From Roseinatronobacter monicus (lineage in GTDB: Bacteria > Pseudomonadota > Alphaproteobacteria > Rhodobacterales > Rhodobacteraceae): DNA of 64,000 nucleotides. The position numbers were made by a program, and so were the translations under genes. Under the pieces are notes generated by a model. The model ran no database searches. It was not told where the DNA came from and was given only the letters and a program-made list of their open reading frames with translations. Positions 45,358 through 54,149 of this stretch are shown here, one piece after another; positions within the stretch are counted from its first letter, which is position 1; every line of letters begins with the position of its first letter. The stretch lies in contig NZ_VFPT01000001.1 in assembly GCF_006716865.1 (NCBI RefSeq), positions 1,049,001 to 1,113,000 of the forward strand. The letters run 5' to 3'.

Positions 45358-45666
45358 ATGAGTCGTAAACAAGAACCAAGAATCGCTGAGTTGCTGAAGG
45401 GAGCTTCGGACGCACAGCTTGTAGAAGCTGCTCTTTGCAGCGCATTCCGCATCAAAAGTTTCAAGGAGTGCGAGACACGAACTAAGAACTTGCAACGTGC
45501 CGCAAAGGCACATGGCGTCACCTGGGGGAATGGAAAGCGCTGCTCCAAACACCACCGCTGCGGTAACCTCGCATGCCCAGTCTGCCGTCTGCGTGCTCAA
45601 CTAGCCTTTATGACGAAATGGTCTGATTTTGTCCGCCCCTCTAAGCAACGGAGGGCGGTAAAATGA
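45358..45666 (+). CDS. Zn-finger half of a split HUH-type replication initiator (Rep part 1)
   Basis: 102 aa from ATG 45358 (AAAAGGG 6 nt upstream). Starts MSRKQEPRIAELLKGASD. It contains CSKHHRCGNLACPVC followed by RLRAQLAF, the cysteine cluster seen at the N-terminus of rolling-circle Rep proteins. The stop overlaps the next start (ATGA). On its own it lacks any catalytic motif, so it probably works with the next protein. Confidence 0.55.
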   Translation: MSRKQEPRIAELLKGASDAQLVEAALCSAFRIKSFKECETRTKNLQRAAKAHGVTWGNGKRCSKHHRCGNLACPVCRLRAQLAFMTKWSDFVRPSKQRRAVK

Positions 45667-46166
45667 GAAGTTATTGGGAAGCCATAGCGATTATCCCACC
45701 TGGAGGCGACGCGTTGATCGGCAAACTCCATGAAGTTGACCTGCTAGCGCTCAAAAAGTGTTGCAGAAATCAGTTCAGAAAACATGCGCCTGCTGCAGTT
45801 GGACTGATGTGTGTCGATGTCAGCTATAATGTGAAATCTATTTCTGGCGGAAAAAATCACTGGCAAGCGCACGTCCATGGCATCATTCGGAATGTCAGAC
45901 CGCGTGAGTGGGAAGCCATGCGCAAAGATCCGAAGGCAACCATCGTCGGAAGAGGGCTCTTCGTGACAGAAGCGGTAAACCCAATTGGGCAGCTTGCTTA
46001 CATGTCGAAACCAAACTTCTTTCGGCGGGTCGATTTTATTGATCGCCAAGGCCATGCAGACACGCGCCAAGAAGCCATAAATGTACTGCAGGAACTTGAG
46101 TTGGCCCGCTGGCTATCACAGCACCGAGCCCATGCGCGCTTTTTCACTATAGGGGAGTGCGAATGA
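45663..46166 (+). CDS. HUH-endonuclease half of a split replication initiator (Rep part 2)
   Basis: 167 aa. It contains HWQAHVHGIIR (His-x-His metal motif) and QLAYMSKPNFF, where Tyr-x-x-Lys matches the catalytic motif 3 of rolling-circle Rep proteins of the pUB110 type. Such an enzyme nicks one strand at an origin and stays bound through the Tyr. It is translationally coupled to part 1 by an ATGA overlap. Together they look like one Rep cut into two cistrons. The assignment rests on motifs only. Confidence 0.6.
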   Translation: MRSYWEAIAIIPPGGDALIGKLHEVDLLALKKCCRNQFRKHAPAAVGLMCVDVSYNVKSISGGKNHWQAHVHGIIRNVRPREWEAMRKDPKATIVGRGLFVTEAVNPIGQLAYMSKPNFFRRVDFIDRQGHADTRQEAINVLQELELARWLSQHRAHARFFTIGECE

Positions 46167-46334
46167 TGTGATGATACATAAAATTGATAAATACTCAATA
46201 AATACAATGCGTTAATGAAGTTCTGGCTTCGAACTGCATATGTATTTTTTTGAACCCCAATTCAACACAACACTGTTTGTTTGCTGTGCGCATTAGCGTG
46301 CGTGCTGCTTTCTTCAATCAGGAAGGCTATCCTA

Positions 46335-47999
46335 ATGGTAAATCAAAACAACGCTTCAATACTTGAAGCATACAGCGTCAAGGTCACCCGCATGGCGCGT
46401 CACATGCAAGATGGATCGTACTACAAAGGTGTTATTTTTCCAACACCTGACGGCGAAAGCAGTGAACATTTCATTCCAAATGAAGTCGTTCACGACACGC
46501 GCAAGCTTCTAAACTATTTGTCACGTAACGGCATGACTCAACCGGCAGACAAGAAAGAACGCGCTAAACTGCTCGAGGCGATTGGGCTAGCTGAACCGGC
46601 TGACAGGTGCAGTTTGACGATCATGACTGGCTGGCATGGGCGCACTTACGTGTTACCCCATAAGTCCATCAGTCGGGATCAAAGCGATGATATCAGATAC
46701 TTTGGCGCGCTAGCTCCGAACGCCGAAGCTGGTTCACTGGATAACTGGAAAGACGAAGTTGCCAAACCCTTGGCAGCATCGAGCATCGGCGTCTTCACAG
46801 TCGTCGCCGCTTTGATGCCGATCATTGCACACATGACAAATTGTGAAAATGCAATCTTCCATATTTCTGGAAAATCTGGTGTCGGCAAAACAACCCTCGC
46901 ACGTGTCGCTGCCAGCGTCTGGCCTGGTGGACATGCATCACTTGCTAACTGGGATTCGACGCCGTCTGGTCTGCAGGATCTCATGGCTTCCAGCAATGAT
47001 GGGTTTGCGTCGCTAGACGAGTTCAGTGCCAGCGCCTCAGATAATCGGGCGCAGCGCAAATTTCTGCGTGAAGTCACGTATATGCTCGCTACCGGATCGA
47101 CACGCCGTCGCTCGAAGCATTATTCGGGGGGCGCAGATGTACAAAAGTATCGCTTTCTTGCCCTTAGTACTGGTGAGTCAACAGCAGCTTCTATCGCGGC
47201 TCTTGCAGGCGAGGAGCGTATGTTGGGCGAAGAGGCGCGGTTTCTCGATCTGCCGATTGAAGATTCGCCGACTGGCATCTTTGATCTGTTGGCGGAGACA
47301 GAACACAGAAGTACCCAAAAACAAGCTGCACAACTGGCAGACAACCTGAACGTGACCACCACGCAGTATTTCGGAACTGCAGCTCCTGCCTTCATCCGCT
47401 ACGTTGTCGACAATTTTGACAAAGTTGAGCTACTGGTCAAAGAACGCGTGGCCCTATTCAACAAGAAACTTAATGTGCCTAGCACGGGTTGGGAGCGGCG
47501 CATTAGCAACAAGTTTGGCCTAGCGTATGCTGTAGGTGTGCTGGCGATCGATGCCGGTATTCTACCGTGGTCGAAGGTGCTGGTCAAAGACAGTGCGGTG
47601 ACGGCATACGGCTTGGCCAGATCGCATTTGTTCACCGAAGCCGATAGGCTGAACGATGCACTTGAGAAGCTGCAAGCGACTGCGAAAGCGGCTCCTATTG
47701 TTGATCTCACCGAACCTCCAGTTCCTGAAGTTTCGATCGTAAATGCTGCCCCCGCGCTTCGCATGAGGCAAAATGGCAAAACTGTTCGCATCTTGGTGAA
47801 TGTCGCAGCGTTCAACACTATCGGGGACACGGCCGTCCGAGATAACCTGATTGGGAAGCTCGACTTAGCTGGGGTTGTTCTCAAAAAACATACCACTGCG
47901 CGTCCGACCTCCGCCCAAGTGACGCCGATCAAAGGGGCGCGCCGCCAAAGCTACATGTGCTTCACCAGAAAGCTTTTGAAGTTCGAACTGCCAAATTAA
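46335..47999 (+). CDS. DUF927-family ATPase (replication helicase-like)
   Basis: 554 aa. The P-loop is ISGKSGVGKTTLARV, with a Walker B-like DGFASLDEFSA and downstream ALSTGEST; this is the DUF927 layout found in plasmid, phage and ICE replication proteins. I chose ATG 46335 (MVNQNNASILEAYSVK), with AGGAAGG upstream. Co-oriented with the Rep pair and likely to unwind DNA for it. Its stop overlaps the next start (TAATG). Confidence 0.85.
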   Translation: MVNQNNASILEAYSVKVTRMARHMQDGSYYKGVIFPTPDGESSEHFIPNEVVHDTRKLLNYLSRNGMTQPADKKERAKLLEAIGLAEPADRCSLTIMTGWHGRTYVLPHKSISRDQSDDIRYFGALAPNAEAGSLDNWKDEVAKPLAASSIGVFTVVAALMPIIAHMTNCENAIFHISGKSGVGKTTLARVAASVWPGGHASLANWDSTPSGLQDLMASSNDGFASLDEFSASASDNRAQRKFLREVTYMLATGSTRRRSKHYSGGADVQKYRFLALSTGESTAASIAALAGEERMLGEEARFLDLPIEDSPTGIFDLLAETEHRSTQKQAAQLADNLNVTTTQYFGTAAPAFIRYVVDNFDKVELLVKERVALFNKKLNVPSTGWERRISNKFGLAYAVGVLAIDAGILPWSKVLVKDSAVTAYGLARSHLFTEADRLNDALEKLQATAKAAPIVDLTEPPVPEVSIVNAAPALRMRQNGKTVRILVNVAAFNTIGDTAVRDNLIGKLDLAGVVLKKHTTARPTSAQVTPIKGARRQSYMCFTRKLLKFELPN

Positions 48000-48184
48000 T
48001 GCCAAACGATCCTCACGACGACAGTTATGGGGATCGTTTCTTCGGTCACTACGGCAGCTTTAATTGGATAGCTTTCACTTCAATCAAGTTAGCTCGTGAC
48101 GCGCACCCACCTTTGGCTCTCAATTTGCAAGTGAGTGACGCTCAATCCACCTCATGTCCTGCCGGACCGAGGAAGATTGCGTGA
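47999..48184 (+). CDS. Small hypothetical protein coupled to DUF927 gene
   Basis: 61 aa starting MPNDPHDDSYGDRFFGHYGS. Its ATG shares one base with the DUF927 stop (TAATG), and its TGA overlaps the next GTG (GTGA). The tight coupling on both sides is the main support that it is real. No domain recognised. Confidence 0.55.
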   Translation: MPNDPHDDSYGDRFFGHYGSFNWIAFTSIKLARDAHPPLALNLQVSDAQSTSCPAGPRKIA

Positions 48185-48411
48185 ACTCTGTCCCAATAAC
48201 CTCAACCGAAGTGAATGATGTGGCCAAGAGCGAATTGCAAAGATTGCGCAGTGCCCACGCCACAGTTGCAAAGCTTGTGGTGGACGATCTCGTCTACCTG
48301 CCCATTTTCGAAAGACTTGAGGCTGAACTCGTGGCGGCTGAAGCGAAAGAGAAAGGCGATCCAATTGCCTATGCCCGTGCCGCTATCGCTGCTCAGAATG
48401 CCAAACTTTGA
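48181..48411 (+). CDS. Small hypothetical helical protein
   Basis: 76 aa from GTG 48181 (GAGGAAG upstream). Helical and charged: VAKSELQRLRSAHATVAKLV, then PIFERLEAELVAAEAKE. The C-terminus overlaps the 3' end of the convergent integrase by 19 bp. Last gene of the Rep-DUF927 operon. Function unknown. Confidence 0.6.
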   Translation: MNSVPITSTEVNDVAKSELQRLRSAHATVAKLVVDDLVYLPIFERLEAELVAAEAKEKGDPIAYARAAIAAQNAKL

Positions 48412-49661
48412 ATGATCTGATGGAGGTGCTCAAGGGTGGCGCCACGCCCATAGCGTTCACGATCCAGCCTATGGCCGAACAGGTCTCGCCGGATGCGGTC
48501 ATCGACACCAACCGCCAGCATGCGATCCTCAAAAGCATGGCGTAGGCTGTACATACTGTGTGCAGGCGTTTCTAACAAGTTGTTGGCCCGCAGGAATTTG
48601 TTGATCGTCGCCGAAAGCGTGGCCTTGTCAGCGTAGCGTGGAAAGCCATTGGGGCATTCTTGAAACGCCGCCAAGCTTATCCCTACAAGTGGAATGATGC
48701 GCCTTGCATATTCACTTTTCAATTGCCTCCCGTTGGGCTCGATCGAAATGTGCGGGATGGATGTATCGAGCCGAATCTGGGTAGGTCCAAGCCCAGCACC
48801 TTCGCTGGGGCGGTAGCCCGTATTGACCATTCCGAGTAGAATGCAGCGTGCTTCTTTATTCAACCCATCCAGAGCACCGGGTCTCAACAGCTTGTCTTTG
48901 ATCCAGCCGTTCGAGAAGGGCGGGCGTTGGCGTTGTTCGCCTTCTTTAAGTGCCAGGTCGCTGAGAGGCAAAACCAAGCCGAGGCGCTTCATCTTGTTCA
49001 CGGTGCGTAGCACGTCCGACAGATGCACCAAGTCTTTGTTGGCCGAGTTGGCGGTCAGCCCCTCGTTTTCAATGCGTTCAACCCACCATTGCCGGAAATC
49101 CAGCATATCATCACCAGTGATGTCCTTGACAGCCTTTTCACCGACTACACCAATGAAGTTGCGCACAGCCTTCAGCCGAGGGTTCCTCCATCGTCGCAGC
49201 TGATCCTCTGATTTGCCGAAGGTTTTGTCTTTCGTCAGCGCCCAATACAGATTAAGCGCACCCTGCACGGTGACCGGTGGCTCCTGTGCACCTCCGAGTA
49301 TTGCAGCAGCGTCCAACTTGTCGGGCTCGCCTGCAGCCGTGCCAACGGCTTCTACGCGATCCAAAATAACGCGCGTTGGTAGTGCTGCCACTCTATTTGC
49401 TGGCAGGTAACGAAAACCACGGGCTTGAGCCAATTCTCGCGCTGCCTCAAACCGTTTCTCCGCGTCATCAGTGTCGCCCGCCAATCGTGCTTCCCAAGCC
49501 TCATTCATCTCAGCCCAAGCCGCTGGCGCTTTGGTTTGAGCAAGAGTTAGTGAGTCAGTATGCAAGCTGATCCATACCGTTTGGCGCGATTCAACCGCAG
49601 CGAACCGCTGAGGCACGCGCTTTCGAATGTAATAAGTAGTGCCGCGTTGGATCAATTTCAT
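48393..49661 (-). CDS. int: Tyrosine integrase (DUF6538-type N-terminus)
   Basis: 422 aa. The N-terminus YYIRKRVPQRFAAVESRQTV is the DUF6538-like arm domain. Catalytic residues: Arg in NTGYRPSEGAGL, Arg/His in YSLRHAFEDR, His in FGHRLDRERYG, and the Tyr following. It probably integrates the element that carries the split Rep and DUF927 genes. No tRNA or clear att site is seen in the adjoining 334 bp. The gene is intact. Confidence 0.9.
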   Translation of the reverse strand: MKLIQRGTTYYIRKRVPQRFAAVESRQTVWISLHTDSLTLAQTKAPAAWAEMNEAWEARLAGDTDDAEKRFEAARELAQARGFRYLPANRVAALPTRVILDRVEAVGTAAGEPDKLDAAAILGGAQEPPVTVQGALNLYWALTKDKTFGKSEDQLRRWRNPRLKAVRNFIGVVGEKAVKDITGDDMLDFRQWWVERIENEGLTANSANKDLVHLSDVLRTVNKMKRLGLVLPLSDLALKEGEQRQRPPFSNGWIKDKLLRPGALDGLNKEARCILLGMVNTGYRPSEGAGLGPTQIRLDTSIPHISIEPNGRQLKSEYARRIIPLVGISLAAFQECPNGFPRYADKATLSATINKFLRANNLLETPAHSMYSLRHAFEDRMLAVGVDDRIRRDLFGHRLDRERYGRGATLEHLHQIIQSLAF

Positions 49662-49995
49662 GTTTCGATACTATCGACGAGGCGTTACGCGCGCAAGCGC
49701 ATGTGCAGCAGTTTGTGCAGCAAAATGTGCAGCATATTTAATGTTTCCGCATGCGCGGCTAGCCTATATCTATAAAATACGTAATTATATAATTGGGTTA
49801 AGTAAGTTCTATGTGAGGGTAGGTGGCGGAGACGATGCCCGCCACTGTTCCTTTGCGATCAAATGCATCTAAATGCACAAGGCATTGTAGTGGTTTGATT
49901 AAGACGAAGAAGACAGTATCTTAAATAAGTGATCTTGCGCAATCCTATGCATCCAGTTACATTTAAGATGTGGGGCGCGATGTGGGATAGAATTT
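49662..49995. other. Spacer between two divergent integrases, with short repeats
   Basis: 334 bp. Three direct copies of TGTGCAGCA at 49702, 49714 and 49726 (exact 12-bp period) lie next to the minus-strand integrase. No gene and no tRNA-like sequence. The att sites of both integrases and their promoters are expected here. Confidence 0.5.
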
Positions 49996-51285
49996 ATGCC
50001 TAAGGTTGCTGAAGAACTGACTGCGCTTGATGTGAAGCGACTGGTCCATCCCGGCGGCAAGCGGAATGTGCTATTTTCTGTTGGTGGTGTGACAGGGCTT
50101 TACCTACAAGTCACACCGAAGAACGGGCGCTCTTGGGTCTTGCGCATCAAGGTGGGGGCATTGCGCCGTGATATTGGCTTGGGAGGCTTCCCGACTGTCA
50201 CGCTATCACAGGCGCGCGACAAAGCGCGAGAGGTGCGTGACAAGATAGAACATGGCATCGACCCTGTTGAGGAACGCAAGGCGACCAAGGCCGCCCTGGT
50301 GGCCGCGCAGCGCCGTGGCCTGACCTTTGCTGATGCAGTGGATAGGTGTCTTGCCAACAAGCTCGATGGCTTCAGGAACGCCAAGCACCGCCAGCAGTGG
50401 GAAAACACCCTTGCCACCTATGCAACGCCCGATCTCGGTAAGATGTTGGTTCAGGATATCACAACGCAGGATGTATTGCGTGTTTTGCAGCCACTTTGGA
50501 TGGAGAAGACCGAAACCGCCAGCAGGGTTAGAGGTCGGATTGAGGCGGTTCTGAGTTGGGCCACGGTTGCTGGGCATAGGACAGGCGATAATCCAGCACG
50601 GTGGGCTGGCAATCTGAAAGAGCTATTACCGGCGCCATCAAAGGTCGCGAAAGAGGAAAATCATCCAGCGTTGACACTGGATGATGCGCCGCGCTGGTTT
50701 GCTGACTTGCAGGCGCGCGACGGGTTTGGCGCGCGGGCGCTGGAATTTGCCGCGCTTACCGCTACCCGCTCGAAAGAAATAAGGGGCGCGCTGTGGGAGG
50801 AGGTCGATCTAGAAAAGGAACTTTGGATAATCCCCGCAGCGCGTATGAAGATGGACAAGGAACATCGTGTTCCCCTATCTGCCCGCGCGGTGGAACTGCT
50901 GAAGGCGCTGCCGCGGCTCAAGGGCAACTCGCTTGTCTTTCCAGCCGCACGGGGTGGTGAATTGTCAGATGCAACTTTGTCAGCCGCGATGAAGCGGATG
51001 CACAAGGCAGATGTGGCCAACGGCGGCGCAGGCTACCTCGACCGAGTGTCAAAACGACCTGCTGTGCCACATGGCCTGCGCAGCACATTCAGGGACTGGG
51101 TGGCGGAAATGACGACTTATCCCGGTGATATGGCCGAAGTGGCTTTGGCTCACAAGATCAGCAGCTCAGTCGAAGCCAGCTACAGACGGGGCGACATGAT
51201 TGAGAAGCGGCGGCGCATGATGGCGGACTGGGCGGATTTCATGGTCGGCAACAACAAGGGTGATAACGTGGTGAGGATTGGATAA
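49996..51285 (+). CDS. int: P4-type tyrosine integrase (DUF4102 N-terminus)
   Basis: 429 aa. Starts MPKVAEELTALDVKRLVHPG; the DUF4102 arm-binding domain has GLYLQVTPKNGRSWVLR and GLGGFPTVTLSQARD. The catalytic domain has Arg in TATRSKEIRGALW, His-x-x-Arg in PHGLRSTFRDW, His in ALAHKISSSVEASY and Tyr in the same stretch. It defines a P4-satellite-like element running right from here. The stop overlaps the next gene's ATG (TAATG). Confidence 0.93.
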   Translation: MPKVAEELTALDVKRLVHPGGKRNVLFSVGGVTGLYLQVTPKNGRSWVLRIKVGALRRDIGLGGFPTVTLSQARDKAREVRDKIEHGIDPVEERKATKAALVAAQRRGLTFADAVDRCLANKLDGFRNAKHRQQWENTLATYATPDLGKMLVQDITTQDVLRVLQPLWMEKTETASRVRGRIEAVLSWATVAGHRTGDNPARWAGNLKELLPAPSKVAKEENHPALTLDDAPRWFADLQARDGFGARALEFAALTATRSKEIRGALWEEVDLEKELWIIPAARMKMDKEHRVPLSARAVELLKALPRLKGNSLVFPAARGGELSDATLSAAMKRMHKADVANGGAGYLDRVSKRPAVPHGLRSTFRDWVAEMTTYPGDMAEVALAHKISSSVEASYRRGDMIEKRRRMMADWADFMVGNNKGDNVVRIG

Positions 51286-51623
51286 TGTTCTGCCCGCCGG
51301 AGTATGTACATATTCATAAGGTCCTTGAAGTGTGTAAGCGTGCTGCGCGCGTTCACTTACCTATCGATGAAGCAAGCGAACATGTCTATAACACAGACGA
51401 CAAAACAACACTTGATCCGGTGAAATCAAAGGTCATTGAACGTAAAGTCATCGAACAACAAATGGTCAAGCTCGCGCTCTCGAGGTATAGTGACAACGCA
51501 TTTGCGCTTTCGCCAAGACAACAGCCTGTGCGACTATCGCATAAGATTGTCTCCCTGACAAAACCTGTGTGGTGTATTTCGAGATCTTCAGATCCGCATG
51601 TCCGCGTGGAACTATTCTACATA

Positions 51624-52762
51624 TACCCGCCTTACGCGAAAACCCGAAAATTGTCGTGTGAGATGACACGGAAGTTGTCGGAGATGGTGTCGCGGAAGCT
51701 CCGCCATTCGTTGGGGAGGGTTTTTCGAAAAAATGCGAGTATCGCATCGGCAAATTGCTTTTGCGTGGGATAATACTGATTGTGTGTGACACAGCGGTGC
51801 ATGACGGCCCACAATCGTTCAATCGGGTTGAGATGTGGGCAATATGGCGGCAATGGGATCAAGTGGATGCGGCAGTCCGGCCTTGCAAGGAAGTCTCGCA
51901 CCTCTTGCCCTTTATGATACGCCGCGTTGTCCCAGATCACGTGGATGAGGCGCTTGTAAGGGTTGGATGCCTCGATTTTGGCCAAGAGCTGGACAGCGCT
52001 GATCCCGTCTACCGTAATCGGCTCGACAAACGACAAATCGAATGTTTCCAAGTTCAGTGCACCATGGATGTTCACACGCCCACGCCCTGCTGTGGTCTGC
52101 ACGGCAGGATTTGTCCCGGCCTTCACCCAACCATAAGCCGGTTTCGTCTGATACTCCGGATGCACGGCATCTGCGAAATAGACAGCTTCATCAGCCCCCA
52201 ACTCGTTCAGCAAGCGCTGATACATCTCGATGAAGGCGGCTTGTGCTGCGGCAGGCGCAACGCGCGGAAGTCCCTTCGGCTTGCGATACTCAAACCCCAG
52301 ACGCGTCAGAAGCTTGATGCAGCCAGAATGGGAATACTCCAAGCCATACGTCGCGGAGATATGGGCCCGGACCTCGGTCGTCGAACGACAAAAACGATCC
52401 TCCAGCCACGCGCTGAGTTCGGCCTCCTGAGCCGAGGTCATCCGGGATTGACCGCCCTTCCATCCATCAGTGGATAGGAGGTCCCAGCCCCCTTCGCGGT
52501 AAGCCTTGTACCAAAGACGAACCGTATCATCGTCAAGGTAAAGAAATTCGGCGATCAGTTGGCAGGATTTGCCCTCATCCAGCAGCAAAATCGCATTGGC
52601 GCGACGCGCAACACCGTGATCCTCGCGATGGCGTCGCACACAGGACATCAGCTCAGCACGTTCTGAAGATGTCAGGAATTTCGGCTCAATACGCATGAAC
52701 CCATCAGAATCCAATCAAACCGAACCGTCAAGCAAAACTCGGGTTCCACAGGACTCGGAGTA
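51624..52762 (-). mobile_element. IS630-family insertion sequence
   Basis: About 1139 bp inserted at TA, with TA copies at 51622-51623 and 52763-52764, as usual for IS630. The ends read TACCCGCC and TACTCCGA inward, a weak inverted repeat, so the exact boundary carries a 1-2 bp uncertainty. Confidence 0.85.
51632..52714 (-). CDS. IS630-family transposase (intact)
   Basis: About 353-360 aa. The start is GTG/ATG near 52714; MRIEPKFLTSSERAELMS, a few codons in, is also plausible. Helix-turn-helix, then the DDE core: Asp in EAVYFADAVHPEY, Asp in VIWDNAAYHKG and Glu in LNPIERLWAVMH. The C-terminus reaches almost to the left IS end. Confidence 0.93.
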   Translation of the reverse strand: MDSDGFMRIEPKFLTSSERAELMSCVRRHREDHGVARRANAILLLDEGKSCQLIAEFLYLDDDTVRLWYKAYREGGWDLLSTDGWKGGQSRMTSAQEAELSAWLEDRFCRSTTEVRAHISATYGLEYSHSGCIKLLTRLGFEYRKPKGLPRVAPAAAQAAFIEMYQRLLNELGADEAVYFADAVHPEYQTKPAYGWVKAGTNPAVQTTAGRGRVNIHGALNLETFDLSFVEPITVDGISAVQLLAKIEASNPYKRLIHVIWDNAAYHKGQEVRDFLARPDCRIHLIPLPPYCPHLNPIERLWAVMHRCVTHNQYYPTQKQFADAILAFFRKTLPNEWRSFRDTISDNFRVISHDNFRVFA

Positions 52763-53187
52763 TAGACGTGCGCACCGGGAAGATTGCAATTTCAAACTTG
52801 GCGGAGCGCACGGGCTCATGGGAAGGATGGTCCATTAAAGATGAGCCTGTAGCTGATTTCCGTGCGCGCAATTTGAAACTCCAAGCAAGAATTTTTAAAG
52901 AATTTGGTGAGATTGATGGATGGACTGTTTGTTTTGACAAAACTGCAGCGGAGTTTTCAGTGAAAGAAGCGATCGAATTGTGGAGGCTGGAATATGAAGC
53001 TGAAAAGAAAAACGGAAAGGGGCGCCCAAGCACCCAAGAACCAGTCCGCCAAGTCTACATTGAACTGTTTCCAGATGGGCACGCGCCACTGAAGCAGAAG
53101 GAAGTCTTGCACATGATTCGCGAGACTGGACAGAACTGCTCAGCTAAGACGCTACAGCGCGTTTTGAATAATCTCCGCTAGGATCGG

Positions 53188-53239
53188 GGTCAAAACAGTC
53201 CAGAAAAAGGTCAAAAATCGGTCAAAAATCGGTCAAAAT
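53188..53239 (+). repeat. Tandem GGTCAAAAATC repeats
   Basis: Units at 53209-53219 and 53220-53230 are the same (GGTCAAAAATC), followed by GGTCAAAAT (53231) and preceded by GGTCAAAAC (53188). An exact 11-bp period near the start of the alpA-DUF3631 block suggests iterons, either a replication or a regulator site. Confidence 0.65.
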
Positions 53240-53376
53240 GAAAATGATTTTATACTAATAATAACAATTGCTTAAGCGACAATCTGAAAAGTAGAGTGAC
53301 TTCATCCCGATCAGATGGGAATGCAATGATCACCACCATCATTGCTGTTCTCATCGCGAAAACGATGGAGTAGAGA

Positions 53377-53562
53377 ATGCCTGAAACATACCTGTCTGAC
53401 CGCCAGCTCGGCGCGCGCTATAGCGTCCACCATCTGACCCCCCGCCGTTGGTTGAATGAGGATCCGACCTTCCCAAAACCTGTGAAGCTCAGCCCCGGCT
53501 GCACGCGCTGGAAATTGTCCGAAATCGAGGCTTGGGAGAAGTCCCGCCAGATAGCCAAATAA
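53377..53562 (+). CDS. alpA: AlpA-family excisionase/regulator
   Basis: 61 aa. MerR-like winged helix: LSDRQLGARYSVHHLTPRRW, then FPKPVKLSPGCTRWKLSEIE and AWEKSRQIAK. AlpA-type proteins act as directionality factors and regulators for P4-type integrases. Good fit with the P4 integrase 2 kb upstream. ATG 53377 is preceded by GGAGTAGAGA. A hairpin terminator follows. Confidence 0.88.
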   Translation: MPETYLSDRQLGARYSVHHLTPRRWLNEDPTFPKPVKLSPGCTRWKLSEIEAWEKSRQIAK

Positions 53563-53600
53563 AAAACCCCGCACCGGCAGCGCCGGGCGAGGGTTTTATG
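53562..53600 (+). terminator. Intrinsic terminator after alpA
   Basis: AAAACCC...GGGTTTT outer pairing encloses an inner CCGGC-AGC-GCCGG hairpin, ending in TTTTATG. It begins right at the alpA stop. Confidence 0.75.
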
Positions 53601-53672
53601 TATCAAAGCTTGCCAGCTTGATTAACTGAATACCACGCTTGCGCCGCTGGGGCAAACCCAGAGGTAAATGGA

Positions 53673-54149
53673 ATGGAAGAAAAGCTAAATATTCTGCCTG
53701 ATGCGTCGGTCTCATGTGGCCGAGGCACAAGCCAAAGCGCCCGCCGCCCTGACCCGGGGGGTATGCTGATGATACATACTAGCAAGATCAGCGATCCGAC
53801 ACTTCGGCTGCGCATGGAATGGGCAAATTCAGCCGCGTATGCCTTGGGAGAGTGCCATCCAGATGAGGCAGTCCCGCTCTGTGTCGCCTTCCTAGAGTCA
53901 GTCGAGACACGCGGGCCGACGCTTGGTAATTTTTTCGGCTGGGTAATAAGCGATGCTAGTCTTTGGGCTGCAGCTGCGCCGCTGCATGAGCTTGTCGCCT
54001 ATGGCCTGGCCGCGTTGAAACGCTTTCCTTCCAATCACCTGACAAAGCTCACCCTGAAAAAGGTTCTTATGGCGCTGTGGCGTAGTCTTAATGATGAAGA
54101 GCAAGCCGCGTTCATCCAGACCGTAACCAAAGGGCGGGCACATGGATAA
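53673..54149 (+). CDS. Hypothetical protein upstream of DUF3631 ATPase
   Basis: 158 aa from ATG 53673 (GAGG 9 nt upstream; an internal ATG at about 53763 is possible). Helical C-terminal part (LKKVLMALWRSLNDEEQAAF). No family recognised. It overlaps the next gene by 8 bp, so the two are co-translated in the satellite's replication block. Confidence 0.6.
   Translation: MEEKLNILPDASVSCGRGTSQSARRPDPGGMLMIHTSKISDPTLRLRMEWANSAAYALGECHPDEAVPLCVAFLESVETRGPTLGNFFGWVISDASLWAAAAPLHELVAYGLAALKRFPSNHLTKLTLKKVLMALWRSLNDEEQAAFIQTVTKGRAHG

Larger units (their letters stand above)
51285..53181 (+). pseudogene. Satellite gene of unknown function, split by IS630
   Basis: Halves 51285-51623 and 52765-53181 join in frame after removing the IS and one TA (LFYIDVRTGKIAI), giving about 251 aa. 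The C-terminal part has GRPSTQEPVRQVYIELFPDG, then LKQKEVLHMIRETG, a helix-turn-helix-like arrangement. It is coupled to the P4 integrase by TAATG. No family recognised. The C-terminal half could be expressed on its own from GTG 52768 but lacks a good ribosome site. Confidence 0.65.
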
